From NCBI GenBank assembly GCA_003864495.1, contig ML133389.1, forward strand, positions 2,403,560-2,467,559: a DNA stretch of 64,000 nt, given 5' to 3'. The translations under genes were made by a program, and so were the position numbers. Source of the DNA: Nemopilema nomurai. Taxonomy: Eukaryota; Cnidaria; Scyphozoa; Rhizostomeae; Rhizostomatidae. Of the stretch, positions 52,801 to 64,000 are shown in pieces (the first letter of the stretch is position 1; every line of letters starts with the position of its first letter). The notes below the pieces were generated by a model that was not told where the DNA came from, ran no database searches, and saw nothing but the letters and a program-made list of their open reading frames with translations.

Positions 52801-55800
52801 TGCAATTGGCTAGCCTGGTCTTACAAGAACAAATACCATGACAATTGGAAGGTAAAGGGAAAAACCGAAAAAAATAGAGCAGATAAAAATAATGAAGCAA
52901 AAATGATCATAATCTCAGTAATAATCATGACTACTATACTAAAAACAATCATAATACAATAATAAATTTATTTACAGCAGGCGGGAATAATGTAGCCATC
53001 TATGTACAATAGAAGCTTCTTTAGGCCAACGTTACAAAAATTTAGAATGAAAAACAATTAACAACCAATAATAACATATACATATAAAACGTGTATTTAG
53101 TTGAAGAAGGAAATGGGATTGAAGAGTTAAAAGAAACCTTTTTACTATAATGTTTATTAGACTTCCATATCATGTTTATTAGACTTCCATATCATGTTTA
53201 TTCGACTCCTTTGATTCTGCCTTGGCTTTTATTACCTCAGCATAGTAAGCTTTCAAATAAAACTTTGTCCCCATCTGAGATCGCTTGTAACTTATAAAGG
53301 TTAAGGGCAAAGGTTAAAGGGCAAAAGCCAAAGGACACATTGAAGCGTTAAAGCCAATGCATCGTTTATTCCGTTCTAGGCTCTTACTGAGAATGGCTTG
53401 AGAGAAGTGAGCTTCCAAGAGACGCCTTCAGTGCCACCTCACCTCATATCGCTGATCATCTGCGACATTAAAAGCACAGGAACTGTCTCAAAAGAAGGCA
53501 TTTCAGTGAGTTAGAAAGTAGTCTTAATTTCAATGATTCTTTCGAAATGAAATGATGAGGGTGCCACGAATTGGGAACTCTCTAAATCAGTAAGTCTAGA
53601 TTCCAGAGCTTTTCTAGAAAATGAAGTTAGGCCAGTTTTGGATTAGGTGCGATTCTTTGTAAATAACCTCACTGAATGATAAGTAAAAGCTTTGTTACTG
53701 ATTTATCTTTCATAGTTGATCAATTGACTAACTGATTGTGTTTGATTTCTTGATTCATTCTGTTTGATTAGTTGATTGATTCGTTTGATTAGTTGATTAT
53801 TTACTTCTGCTTGACTGATTGTCATAGATTGATTATTGTTAAACCTATCAATTTTTAGATGACGCCGAATCATCTTACATTTATTTTTTCAATTGTTGTC
53901 CCTTTTTCAGATCAATACTTTTTCCTCTGGCGTTGACAAAAACCTTACAGAGTTCACGAATAACGTCACATCTAAAGCAATCCAGCTTTTAGAGAAAGAA
54001 TTAAAAACAAAATTTCCAGTACCAAAAGTTGGTGAGTTGGTCTTCTGAATCTTGCACAATTGTTTGGCTGAAATCTATAGAATCTGCTTTCTTTCTTGAA
54101 AACTTTTTTCAGTAATGGTTTGCATCTCTGATGTGACATTTTGTGGCAAATGTCAACTTTTAATGTGGCCAATAGTAGTCCATGCCAGGCTCAATTTGAA
54201 TTGTAAAAAGTGAAACTGAGCCTTGACGAAGAGAGCAGTCTTTCAAAAATGGTCCCTCAGTATCCAACAAAATCTGATAGTGTACCATTACATATATCAA
54301 GCACCAATGTTAACAGCAACCCCCTGAAATATTTCCCTATTTGATCCAACATGTCTTATACTCAAAACGATTTGCTCCTTCAATACCCAAAAGGTATCCT
54401 GTTTCTGAAGATAGTTGCCCACATTTTTGACTTCTTTGACTACTTTGTAGAGATGACTACTTTTTTCTCTGCTCCTCTTCCTACGACAATCTCCTCTTCC
54501 CTAGACCTTGAGTATATTAGCTTAGAAGCCAGTTGCTGTTTTTTTAAACTGTCCTATTTTGCAATTACAGATATTTTCCTTGTGAACTGGCAACTGACCA
54601 ATCAAAGAAGCGGATTAGGCCACGTGATTCTCCCAGTCATTGATCTCAGTCAACCGCTGGAAAAGCTGAGGTTTCTGCAAAGTCTGAGCGAACAGTTGAC
54701 GAAATTTGTAAGTCATGATTATGATAATGGTTTCGATGAAAGCAGACTTCATTATTGCTTCTAGATGTTCTCATTGTTGATATTATCAGTCTCATCCTAA
54801 ACTTTTCATGGATAAATTATCGTTGAAGTAATTCAGAGCGCCAGAACACCACACCGCATCCCAAATAAGTAGCCTTTGAAAGCATCAGTGAAAATTTAGG
54901 CCCATCAGCCTCACAGAGACATGAGCCTCGATTTGAAGCTCTTTAACGTCACGCAGTATCTGAGAAAGATGTTTTTTCCTTTCAGTTTTTCCAGGGGGTC
55001 GTTGGCCCTAAATGGTGGACGGATAGATGGATGTTAAATAGCCTCGCAGTATTCATCTCCCAGCATGCAGTGCTCAAAAGGCTGGAGCCTGGACTTAACC
55101 TTGACCAGTTCTTCTACTTGGAATACACAAATCCTGCAATGAAACGAGACCAGCACATAATGGGCGCCATCTCGTTTGCAAGTAAACTAAATTCAACGAA
55201 AAGCATCGAGAAAGTGTATGGTAGATGTTATGAAAAGAAAGTAAGGAAAAAATGTTTTGCTCGTTTTAGTAAAACAGTCGTGGTAAATTTAAATGTAACA
55301 TAACAACTTCAAAATGAACGGAGCAGCAAAGCTTAAAATTTTGTGTACTTAAAGTACTTACTCATCTTTGGAAACCGCAGCTTGCTGAGGAATTTTTTAA
55401 TAAGAACAACGACGAATAAAAAGTCAATATTGTTGCAATAGTCGACACTTCCTTGGTGAAAAAGAACTTAATTCGACATACCAGTTATGTATGACAATTC
55501 CGGTGACTGACACATACGTTCTTTAATGTACTCAAGGTATGAAAAATGGCTCCGCTTTCTCGACTTATTTTGAAGTTGAAATAAGTATGATAACTCAGAA
55601 GGCAAGTGAAAAGAACTCGCTATAAATTATTTTATTTGGACAGACGCCTGCTCAGTTTTGCGAAATTCACGAAATTGAAATCAACTGAAAATTGTATTTC
55701 ACTCCTTCGTTTTTGCAAGCTCTGACCCAAGCTATAGGTCTTGATTCTCAAAATCTCTGCCCGCTACCAACTCGATCGTTACTCTACGAGACCCTTACGT

Positions 55801-58800
55801 CAGGAAATTAATTTTCTTGCAGGGTGCTTCATTGATTCGCATGCTGAAGTTGTTTTCTGGTGCAAAGGACTTTTATAAAGCCATTCAGGTACTTTTAAAA
55901 CCATGTACATTAAATTTCATGTGAAAGAAAGTTTGTGAACAAGTGCTTTGTGGTACAAACTTCACAATTGCTAGACAAAGCGGAACTAGAGTTAGGTGTT
56001 AAGTAACGCTGATTGGTCAATTATAACCAATCACGCGCTCTGCTTATCACCGTCTAGTGTTTTCGATCCGCATCTGGCTATTGATTCGGTCAGTTTTTGG
56101 TTATCTTCCGACGTTTGCATACTCATAGGAGTGTCGGACGAAAAAGTACTTTTAAGTGGGCGAAAACTAGTTCCGCTTTTTCTAGCAATTGTGAAAGAAA
56201 GTTCTAAGCCAATTACTAGCATTAGAAGAAGATTAGTTTTATGGATGGATCCGTATCTGCTATTTATACTCGCCACTACATTTGTTGAGTGCCTTTGTAC
56301 GGTGTTTTGTATTCTCAACATGTATTTCTCGGAAAGACCTATAACTAAAGATGATATATTTCATGTTGCCATTTCTATTTCTCATCGCAGACATTCTTGA
56401 AGAAGCATTCTGGAAAGTCTTCGTCAGCCCAAAGTTTCCTAAGCTCATTTGCAAAGGTAAGCAAATTTTTCAGTCTTTTAATTCTCACACTGCTTGAAAG
56501 CTAGTCTTAGATCTTCACCCTATAAAGTCGATCTTCATCTACTCTTTCACATTCTCACTTTTCCGCCTTCTTCTTCATTGCTCTTCTTCGTCTTCTTCAC
56601 GTTCACCTTCTGCTTCCCTTCGCCGGTTTCAACCGCTTGCTTTCAAGGTCTCCTCTTCTTTTAAAATTTCATCTTCATTGCTCTTCTTTCATCTTCTTCA
56701 CATTCACCTTCTTCTCCTTCTCGGTTTCAATCACCTTTCCGCTTGCTTTCATGGTCTCCTCTTCTTCCGAAATTTCCTCTTCGTTGCTCTTCTTCATCTT
56801 CTTCACGTTCACCTTCTGCTTCATTTCGCCGGTTTCAACCGCTTGCTTTTCAAGGCCTCCTCTTCTTCTAGAATTTTTTCTTCATTCTCTTTGCCTCTCT
56901 TCTATTTTTCCTCATTTTCTTATTAGCTGTGATAATCTTTTCATCTTCATACAGATTCTTCCCTCTAAAATTTCTTTCCTGAATTGTTGATGACCTTATA
57001 CATCACGAAATAGGTCTTAAGTCCTTTACATTTCTCATTTTAGCAAGCAAATGTTGCGCATTTCATGGAGGCCTGGATCCGAGAGCCTGGTTACCCTTAC
57101 GTCACACTTAAGTGTAATCAGAGAAGGTTAAAATGTTACTTAACCCAATCCAGTTTTTCAACTATAAATTCTAAAAGCAATGAATGGACTTTAGCAAGGT
57201 TTGTCGTGCTGGCTTGCTTTTTACTTTCCTGAAAGTTTTTTAATCCATCTTTTATTAGCATCAATCTCCAAATGCATTAATTCCTGTGGCTTCAGGTCTT
57301 ATTTTAACCTGAAGTATAGTAATGGATAATTAATTACAAAAAAGTCAATCATTACATAATAGCAAAGAACAGCGGAATATATGATAGCACTCTCTAAGAG
57401 TTTTAGAGAATGCCTTACTCGTATGCGAAATTCCATTCTATTTAGACAGAAATTGTTGTTCTTTTTACTTGGATTCTTGCAGAAGAAATTTTGAAGTTGA
57501 CTCTTCTTGATCGTTCGACAACCAATCATTTGATTTTTCCGCAACTAGCGATTCATTTTGTCAGCTTTTGGTTATTTTCTGACGTTTGGGTATTAGCTTT
57601 TGATCATTTCCCGATGTTTGTATACCCCGAGAAGTGTCGGACAAAAAAATATTTCAGCATGTTAAAATTTTGTTTTCACTATTTGTTTCTTTTTAATCGA
57701 ATGTATATAATTTTAAGCTACACAACCGTAACTTGTCTAATTCGGTTATTTACAAAATATACAAATTAATTTAACAATTTTTAGTAGTTTTTAAATACAT
57801 ATTTACAATAAAATCATTTTGTTTTGCATTCGTTGCATGTACAGGTTACCCCGTCCAATTTCTCGCAATTGTCAATTTTTACACCACGAAGCTTTATCAG
57901 GTTATTTGTTTTCTCAGTCCAGTTTGGCAAATTCCGCTGACGTTTAAGGCACCAAAGATGAGATCAAAGCTTTTACGAGTTAGAAAGAGAAAGGGTGAGG
58001 AATGTTACTAGGAAACTCGATGTATTCTTCTTGTTGCTGTTGTTGCTACCACTTTTGTTATCTTTGATATTGTTGTTGCTGAAGTGGTACCATGATAAAG
58101 GGACTCGAGCTTGCAATTTGAAAGACATATGTGCTGATTGATCATAAAAGGACCAATCGGAGCCAGGCTAGTTTAACCAGAGCCTCCTATTCCTGCTTTA
58201 TGCAACAATAACTTAGTTGACTTGTTTGGTAAAGTGAGCTTACCTTCCGTTAAGTTTGAACTTCCTTCTGCCATGAATCTTCTTCTTCTTCTTCTTCTTG
58301 AACCTTCTTCTTCCTCTTAAACCTTCTTCTTCTTCTTAAACCTTCTTCTTCTTCTTAAACCTTCTTCTTCTAAAGAGACCTTAAAAACTTGTTCTTTGCT
58401 CGAACCGTAATGGTTCCTTGCAACACGTTCTTCCATGACCTTAGCTCTCTACCAACTTCATCTGAATCCATTTTCAAGCGTTCTCTGTCTTTTTATTGCA
58501 GTGACTTTTCGCATGTTAGGCCATTTCACCTGGCTAAAAGCGAACGTTGGTCAAGTCGGACTCTACCGTGTGAAATACGATTCTTCAATATGGAAGCAGC
58601 TCATTCGTGAAATATTCCACAGAAATTCAGTAAGATGTTTTATTCAACCTCTTTTGAATCCAAATTTTTGTGTGGCATCAGTTTGTAGACTTCATTGGAT
58701 GATAGAAGTTTCCCTATAAACATATACGGATGACAGACGTAATACAGTAGTTATAAAAAGACCAATGCAACTCATCACTATTTCAAATTATGCAACTGTC

Positions 58801-61174
58801 CTTCGTAAACAACCGCTCAGACGACTAGCAAAACATTACCTTCTTACTTTGGTAGCTTTATTTCCATTCTGTAACTAGAGCCATTTTTCTATTCTTGCCC
58901 TTATAAAAGCCAATAATCCCCATTAAACACGACCAACAAAACAATCTTCAACACTTGGTTTATTTCCTAGTTAAATTCCTTCACAATAACCTATCTATTG
59001 TTTACGGTACAAAGACCCAATAATTGGTTATACGCACAATTCAGTTTTGTGTTTTGGACTTTCTTTGGATTTCGACTTTTTCCTGCTCAGAGCTTGTGAG
59101 CGAAGCCTATTCACTGTCTCCAGTAACGAGAACAAGGAGACAGCATTACCCCCTTTCTCCTTCTTATTCGAGAGCATCCAATATTCTCATTCGAAATGGA
59201 ACATTCTGTTCATTTCAATCTCCCGAAGAAATTGCATTGTAGACATTCTGGATTATGATGTATTTCATAACAATTCTCTTCATAATTTGTTTTGAATAAC
59301 TTAATGATGTAATTTGTCTCTATGTCAATAGAAGGATTTCTAATATCCACGTTTCATTTTCATATGTCACTTTTCAACATCTTTGTTATCAAAGGAAAAC
59401 AGTTTCTCGATATTAAAACAGTCTAAAAATTTTCTTATTTTGCACACTTACTATCGTACATTATTCAATGTATTGTATAAAATTTGTATTATATGTTCTA
59501 TAATATTCTAAAGAGTCGTTGTACCTTAGAGTCTTGGAGAGCTTGACCGAGCTGGCTTGATTGATGACGCATTTTGGCTTGCAAGGTATGAGCTCCATGA
59601 ATCGCTAGATCAATCGTTCATCAGACCAATAAATCACTTGATCATCCAATCATTGATTCAAACAACTTTATAACAACGTGTCATTGCAGCAGCTAAATCA
59701 CTAAATCAGTCAATTCCAATCATTAAATCACTTCGTCACTACCAGCCTCAAGGTCTTCAGCGTGCAATTTATCTATTTCATTGTGAATTGGCTTTTGTCT
59801 TGGGTGAAGCTCAATGCAAACAAAGGAATTTGTGACTAAATACGAGGCTCCCAGGCACGGTAGCATCTAACTTAACTTACTCTTAGGGAAGATTTGGGCC
59901 TAGGCGAAAGCAGCTTGTATACTAACGAAAACACTTGTGCAAAGACACAAACTACTAAAAATGCACATAAATATTTCATTGCCATGTAGATATCTCCTTC
60001 AACTTTGAGCCTTCATGTTATATATTTGATTTCAGAGCTAACAAGCTGCCATTCTCCATTCCACTGTCAATGACGTCATACCTGCGCAGTGAAAAGAGTT
60101 TCGTGGTGTGGAAAGCTGTTCTTGCGCACTTCAAGTACCTGTTGAAGTTGTTCAATGGTCATCGGAATGCGAACTGCATCAAGGTACGTATTAGAGCAAA
60201 TAAACATTTCACTAACATCCCTTTTTATCATTTCTTCCTGTCTTTCCTTCTGGAGATGCAGACGTATCTTTCGTGACGTCACAAGCTATTAGTCAAGAGA
60301 TCAATGGCAATTTTTAATGGGGGAACACGAGGAGGCTTTTATCTAATGCGAGCTTACCCTGTTTGCTCCTTGAATATTGGCAAATTGTCTTCGTCAGTTT
60401 GAGTTTATATTTCTATTGCAACAGAAATTTCTCTTTGGACAAGCCTTACACATCTTGAAATCTGTTGGCTGGATGAACAATGGTACTCTGCTAGAGAGGT
60501 TGGTTGATTCGATGTCAATCACTAATCAACAAATCACTTAATCAATCATTGCTATAAGGATTGAAACATTTTAGCAGGAGAAAGTCTAATCACTTAAACA
60601 ATAAGGCAGCGAACAAGAAAGTGAATGAATAATTAAATGAAACAATCAATCATTCTGCTAGTAGATAAATGAATCAACCAATCAGTCAATCAACCATCAT
60701 TAAATCAATCAATCGATGAATCATTTCAGTATTCAGTTCTATCAGCCAGTTAGACCGTCAACAAGATCGTCACTCAAGAAACCACTGAATCAATTTGTCA
60801 TCAAAAAACATTTAATCAATGAATCACTCTAACAATTTTATCGCTCAATAGCATATGAAGATCTTCGAATAATAATTCGCAATCTTTCTACACAAAGGAT
60901 GCTTCGACCTGAAGTTTTAAAATTTGCTGTTGAAGTTGGTGATAAAGAAACGATTCAGAAGAGCAAAAAACTATTCAAAAGGATTTTGAATCCGAAAGAA
61001 AGGTGAATTTATAGAGATATTTCATTGTTGTTAAACCATAGTTTAAGCCCAATCTCCCTCTTTTTCGTCAGCCTACCTCCCCCCTTTTTCTCCCACTTTG
61101 TCCCTCCAAAACCCTTTTTCCTTTCCAACTCACTACCTTTCTTTCCCAGTAACTTATTTCTTTCAATTTCAATT

Positions 61175-61238
<64 letters not shown>

Positions 61239-63971
61239 ATTTCACGTCACGATTTCATGTTTTGTAATGTTTTGTGTTGCTCCGTCCTGTCTTCTTTCTG
61301 GTGTTTCAATCGTATTATTTTGCGTTATAATTCAATTAACACAGAAGTAGCCATTGAATTGATAGCCACTAGAGGAATAGACTTTGTTCTTTGTTTGCTT
61401 TAGAGAGCAAAAGCAGACTTGGGTTTGAGTAGTAGCTGAGCTTGTTGATAGTAGAGTTAAACATTACATCCATACATTTGTTGACTTTGGTTTTGAATCG
61501 CTTTTGGTATTTTATTTCTACTTTTGTGACAAATCCCCTTCTTTTCTTCGACAACCCCTTCTTTCATTCTTGTTGATAGTAGAGTTAAACATTACATCCA
61601 TACATTTGTTGACTTTGGTTTTGAATCGCTTTTGGTATTTTATTTCTACTTTTGTGACAAATCCCCTTCTTTTCTTCGACAACCCCCTTCTATCATCTAC
61701 TCCAAGACTTCAGCCTCCACAGTGGTGCGTTACTGTTCTCTCTTTTCAGACTCAATCTGCCGTTTGAGATTAAATCTCTCATCTTCAAGACAGCTGTAGA
61801 GTTTGGTGGTGCAAGACAATTAAAGACCATGATTGATCTTTACAAGTCCAAACATTCGAGTGACAAGAAAATATACCTTTGTGCCATCGCATCATCTCGA
61901 TCGTTCTCAAACATCAAAAGGCAAGATACACTAAAACAAGAACTGCATTTCCTGATGATCAAAATCATACCTTCTCAGACCTTTTTAACTGCGAAAAGTT
62001 TCACTCGATATCATTTGAAAGGATGTTTCTGGAGCTTCTTCTCATATAAGTCTCTTTCAAAAGAAAGTTGCCATAACGATTAGAAGTTTAACAGAAAACC
62101 TCTAGTGGTAAAGTATTTAAAAAACGGTTTCAAAATAGCAATCTTTTGGTAAAATGGCTAAAGCTTTTAGTCTGACACTCATCAGAGAAGTCAAAGAATG
62201 ATGACCGTTGACTCTTATTGATCTAAATTTGTATCATCATCCCTTCATGTTGCATACCTTAACTATAATTGGTGCTTTTAAGTACTTTTTACTTCGAGAC
62301 GTTTTCCTATAGATTCTAATATTTCAATAGCGAGGATGGCTCATTGGCTAGAGGCGCTGACTACAGACCCAAGGATCTGTGGTTCGAACCCCTGGCATGA
62401 CCAAACTTTTACACAGAGTGAGGAGAGTCGCCAGCTCTCTGTAATTCTAGGCATAAGGAATCACGAGGTGTGGACCAGGACACTGCTCGATAAGTTTAAG
62501 TTTCTCAGTGTCCTAAAAACTACCTTTGAATAGAAAGAAATGGATAGATATATAGATAGATAGACATACTAAAATATTCAATTAATGTTTTTCTGCTTAG
62601 AATCTATTTAACAGCTTCTAAAGCAAACATGCACGTTATTCCAAAGGATTTTCTCCTTAATCAACATTTTCGACTTTTCCAGTTTCTTGGAGTCAATGAA
62701 GAAGCCTAGAAGCATCAGCTCAGAAGCTCTAACCATTTTGGAAGAGCTATCGTCTAGGCCGGGAAAACAGAAAATTGCTTGGGAGCTAGTGAAATACGTC
62801 ATGGGCACAGACGCAAAAAGGTTTGGGCACTAGTGTTAATTGCTAGCATGCTTCTTTTAAGCTTTGTATTTTGACACAAGGATAATCGAATTGGATTTCA
62901 CTGAATGGAGTACGTAACATGTTACGTAACAAGACTGAATTAACTCAGATTTAGTTTCTAAGTAATCACTTCACAAACAAGCTAGCAATTACAAAATTAA
63001 AATTCTTCTGTTGATTAATGCATTTAATCACAGTTCCTCTATCCTCTGTCAAGGAAAAGTCTTGGGGACAAATTTCTTTTGGCTGTTGGAAATCTAGTCG
63101 AAGGAGTCAGAATAGGGAAGTTGGCTCAAACGGTGAGTGGGTCAAGTGAGAGACATCTCCCAAAACTAGTGTCACATTGAGCAATAATTTGACTTTTCGA
63201 GAAATAAAGCAATCTCGTATTTTCATTTAGGTATTTTGGAACTTAGCAATTCAAAACGCCGATGCTTTTCATGTAGATAAAAGGTTCATTTCACGTGCAA
63301 TCCTTTGGAGGTATAAATTATGCTTGCACTTATGACATAATGCGATTGGTTCACAATGCCATTTATTTCTGGCTACTTGTTGTCTGAAGTTTGTAAGCCT
63401 GAGGCGTTTTGGAACAAAATTTTTCTGATTTATTTGACTCTAAAAATTGCTGATAAAGAGTGTGGGCAAAAATGAGGAATGGCTTCTTCGTAACTATCAT
63501 GTATTTACATTCAACAAAAAAATATGTCAATAATTCTAAAACATCGCCTGATAATTCTTTTATTAGTTGTACTAATCTGCATTGGCAATATGTGTTGTGC
63601 AGTAATGCATTTGAAATAAGTGAATTCTTGCTGTTTGAACTTTATAGTACCTTAACAAATGTATGAACTATCCTCCTTTATGCAAGTTGTGGCGAACTCA
63701 AAAGAACAGATAAAAATCCTTTGATTGCCAATCTATGCTCCTTGTTTTCAATAGAGTTGTTCAACTTCCTTTGAACGTCTCGTAAGAACTCTTAGATATA
63801 TTTAATTACCTTTTTTCTTCTATTCTGCAGGCTTTAGAGTTGTTGTCAAAGCACAAAGAGCTGCAGCCTCTTCATCAAAAAGCGAAAAGTAAGATCCAGG
63901 AAGCCGATTACAATCTTGCACAAATAGAACGATGGATTCTATCGGGAAAACATGGAATAAAATGTCATTGA
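49828..63971 (+). CDS. M1 aminopeptidase homologue lacking all catalytic motifs (pseudoenzyme)
   Basis: A 21-exon model gives 957 aa in phase: 49828-50015, 50201-50583, 51485-51668, 52405-52552, 53380-53505, 53911-54031, 54571-54707, 54986-55240, 55823-55888, 56391-56456, 57044-57126, 57918-57994, 58502-58629, 59530-59585, 60036-60183, 60425-60498, 60898-61002, 61750-61920, 62683-62820, 63054-63132, 63831-63971. It is a type II membrane protein: about 66 cytosolic residues, then FITFLVMLTLVGMVMLISM. The M1 fold is clear from ARRLFPCFDEPAM, PKWWTDRW, GASLIRML, VWQIPLTF, DRAGLIDDAF, LLERMLRPEV and the ERAP1-like C-terminal helices. But GAMEN is NQRSG (about 394-398), HEXXH is SEQLT (about 423-427), and WLNEG is WMLNS. 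It cannot bind zinc in the usual way. The role is probably non-catalytic binding. Closest relatives look like the ERAP/LNPEP/ENPEP group. Confidence 0.88.
52100..52345. repeat. AT-rich repeat with CTGATGA...GAAAC motif and a hairpin
   Basis: 52135-52160 reads CTGATGAAGACTTTGGCTGA then AACG, the hammerhead-like motif common in Penelope-type repeats but with an imperfect stem II. About 40 bp downstream, ATAATAAAAGACAGGCT and AGCCTGTCTTCTATTAT form a 17-bp stem. It lies in M1 intron 3. Confidence 0.5.
53159..53208. repeat. Short tandem repeat TTATTAGACTTCCATATCATG
   Basis: Two full copies and a partial of a 22-bp unit in an M1 intron. Confidence 0.8.
55380..55530 (-). repeat. Dispersed repeat, copy 3 (inverted)
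   Basis: The minus strand contains GAACGTATGTGTCAGTCAC, AAGGAAGTGTCGACTATTGC and GACTTTTTATTCGTCGTTGT, matching the right half of 48420-48555. The hammerhead core itself has been lost upstream of the GAACGTATG segment. Confidence 0.65.
55931..56195. mobile_element. Best-preserved member of the CTAGAAAAAGCGG MITE family
   Basis: The inverted ends CACAATTGCTAG(A)CAAAGCGGAACTAG and CTAGTTCCGCTTTTTCTAGC with AATTGTG enclose the family interior: CGCTGATTGGTCAATTATAA, GTTTTCGATCCGCATCTGGC and GTGTCGGACGAAAAAGTACT. The sequence GTGCTTTGTGGTACAAACTT before the left end also recurs beside the 19295 copy, so the true element may extend further. It is inside an M1 intron. Confidence 0.75.
56540..56935. 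repeat. Pyrimidine-rich roughly 120-bp tandem repeat
   Basis: About three units of CCGCTTGCTTTCAAGGTCTC, CTCTTCTTC and CTTCTTCACGTTCACCTTCT. It gives long low-complexity ORFs that are not genes. Confidence 0.75.
57490..57660. mobile_element. MITE relic, same family, interior only
   Basis: CAACCAATCATTTGATT, TTTTGTCAGCTTTTGGTTAT and GAGAAGTGTCGGACAAAAAA match the interior of the family. Terminal repeats are gone and a short segment (TTCTGACGTTTG/TTCCCGATGTTTG) is duplicated. Confidence 0.55.
61177..61237. repeat. (CTTT)n microsatellite
   Basis: About 15 tetranucleotide units in an M1 intron. Confidence 0.95.
61441..61690. repeat. 128-bp tandem duplication
   Basis: Two almost identical copies in a row, each starting CTTGTTGATAGTAGAGTTAA and ending with TTCGACAACCCC. 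The near identity points to a recent event. It lies just before exon 18 of the M1 gene. Confidence 0.9.
62330..62545 (+). mobile_element. tRNA-derived SINE, full-length
   Basis: The head GCGAGGATGGCTCATTGGCT has an A box, and GTGGTTCGAACCCCTGG contains a perfect polymerase III B box. The body (GTGAGGAGAGTCGCC, GGAATCACGAGGTGTGG, GGACACTGCTCGATAAG, CAGTGTCCTAAAAACTACC) is shared with 26270-26427. It ends in a GATA-rich tail. It is inserted in M1 intron 18. Confidence 0.85.
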
Positions 63972-64000
63972 CCTGAAGGCGCTGACTAAGAAGAATGCTT

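Noticed and set aside
54032..54985. A hidden exon that would restore GAMEN or HEXXH in the M1 gene
   Set aside because: I read the three plus frames of both introns and found no such motif with splice sites. The flanking exons also join in phase and already cover the aligned positions.
60846..60897. Earlier start for M1 exon 17 after the AG at 60852
   Set aside because: It breaks phase (stop at once in the incoming frame), whereas starting at 60898 keeps phase and gives LLERMLRPEV, aligning without gaps to the ERAP1 region.
61025..61403. ORFs over the CTTT tract
   Set aside because: FLSFFLSFF is simple-sequence translation inside an M1 intron.
62330..62402. A tRNA gene
   Set aside because: A and B boxes are present, but the sequence runs straight into a SINE body shared with 26270 and the cloverleaf pairing is poor.

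Overview
This is a window of animal nuclear DNA: AT-rich, with GT-AG introns, short exons, many minisatellites and small transposons. The gene content (EMI/EGF engulfment receptor, collagen, KDEL-tailed JmjC protein, type II membrane M1 peptidase homologue) fits an early-branching or marine invertebrate. I favour a cnidarian, but only modestly. No rRNA, functional tRNA, CRISPR or prokaryotic operon is present. Exon models were built by hand: each intron was placed at a GT..AG (once GC..AG) pair, and reading phase was checked across every junction.

Layout. (1) 157-2747, minus strand: a secreted small collagen with a TATA promoter, a duplicated Cys/Tyr/His domain and 46 basic Gly-X-Y triplets. 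(2) 2748-7637: no gene; two blocks of a 73-bp minisatellite and a TIR element. (3) 7638-23580, minus: a complete 22-exon CED-1/Draper/MEGF10-type engulfment receptor of 1,096 aa. Its introns are loaded with tandem repeats, two of which have a period near 156 bp and overlap an exon edge. (4) 23581-27169: non-coding, with an 8-bp-TSD hAT-like MITE, a SINE and the heat-shock promoter of the next gene. (5) 27170-31770, plus: cytosolic HSP90 (726 aa, MEEVD end). (6) 31771-34857: TIR element and a decayed Tc1/mariner copy. (7) 34858-43486, plus: an 8-exon, 616-aa JmjC/cupin dioxygenase with a signal peptide, acidic tail and terminal KDEL. (8) 43487-49827: a roughly 1.8-kb satellite of 26/27-bp units and a repeat carrying a hammerhead-ribozyme-like core. 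(9) 49828-63971, plus: a complete 21-exon, 957-aa M1 aminopeptidase homologue that has lost the GAMEN motif and all zinc ligands.

The genes do not form a pathway. The most notable items are the M1 pseudoenzyme, the ER-retained JmjC protein, the polycationic collagen with its duplicated head domain, the ITAM-bearing engulfment receptor, and the repeats that have grown out of exon boundaries.
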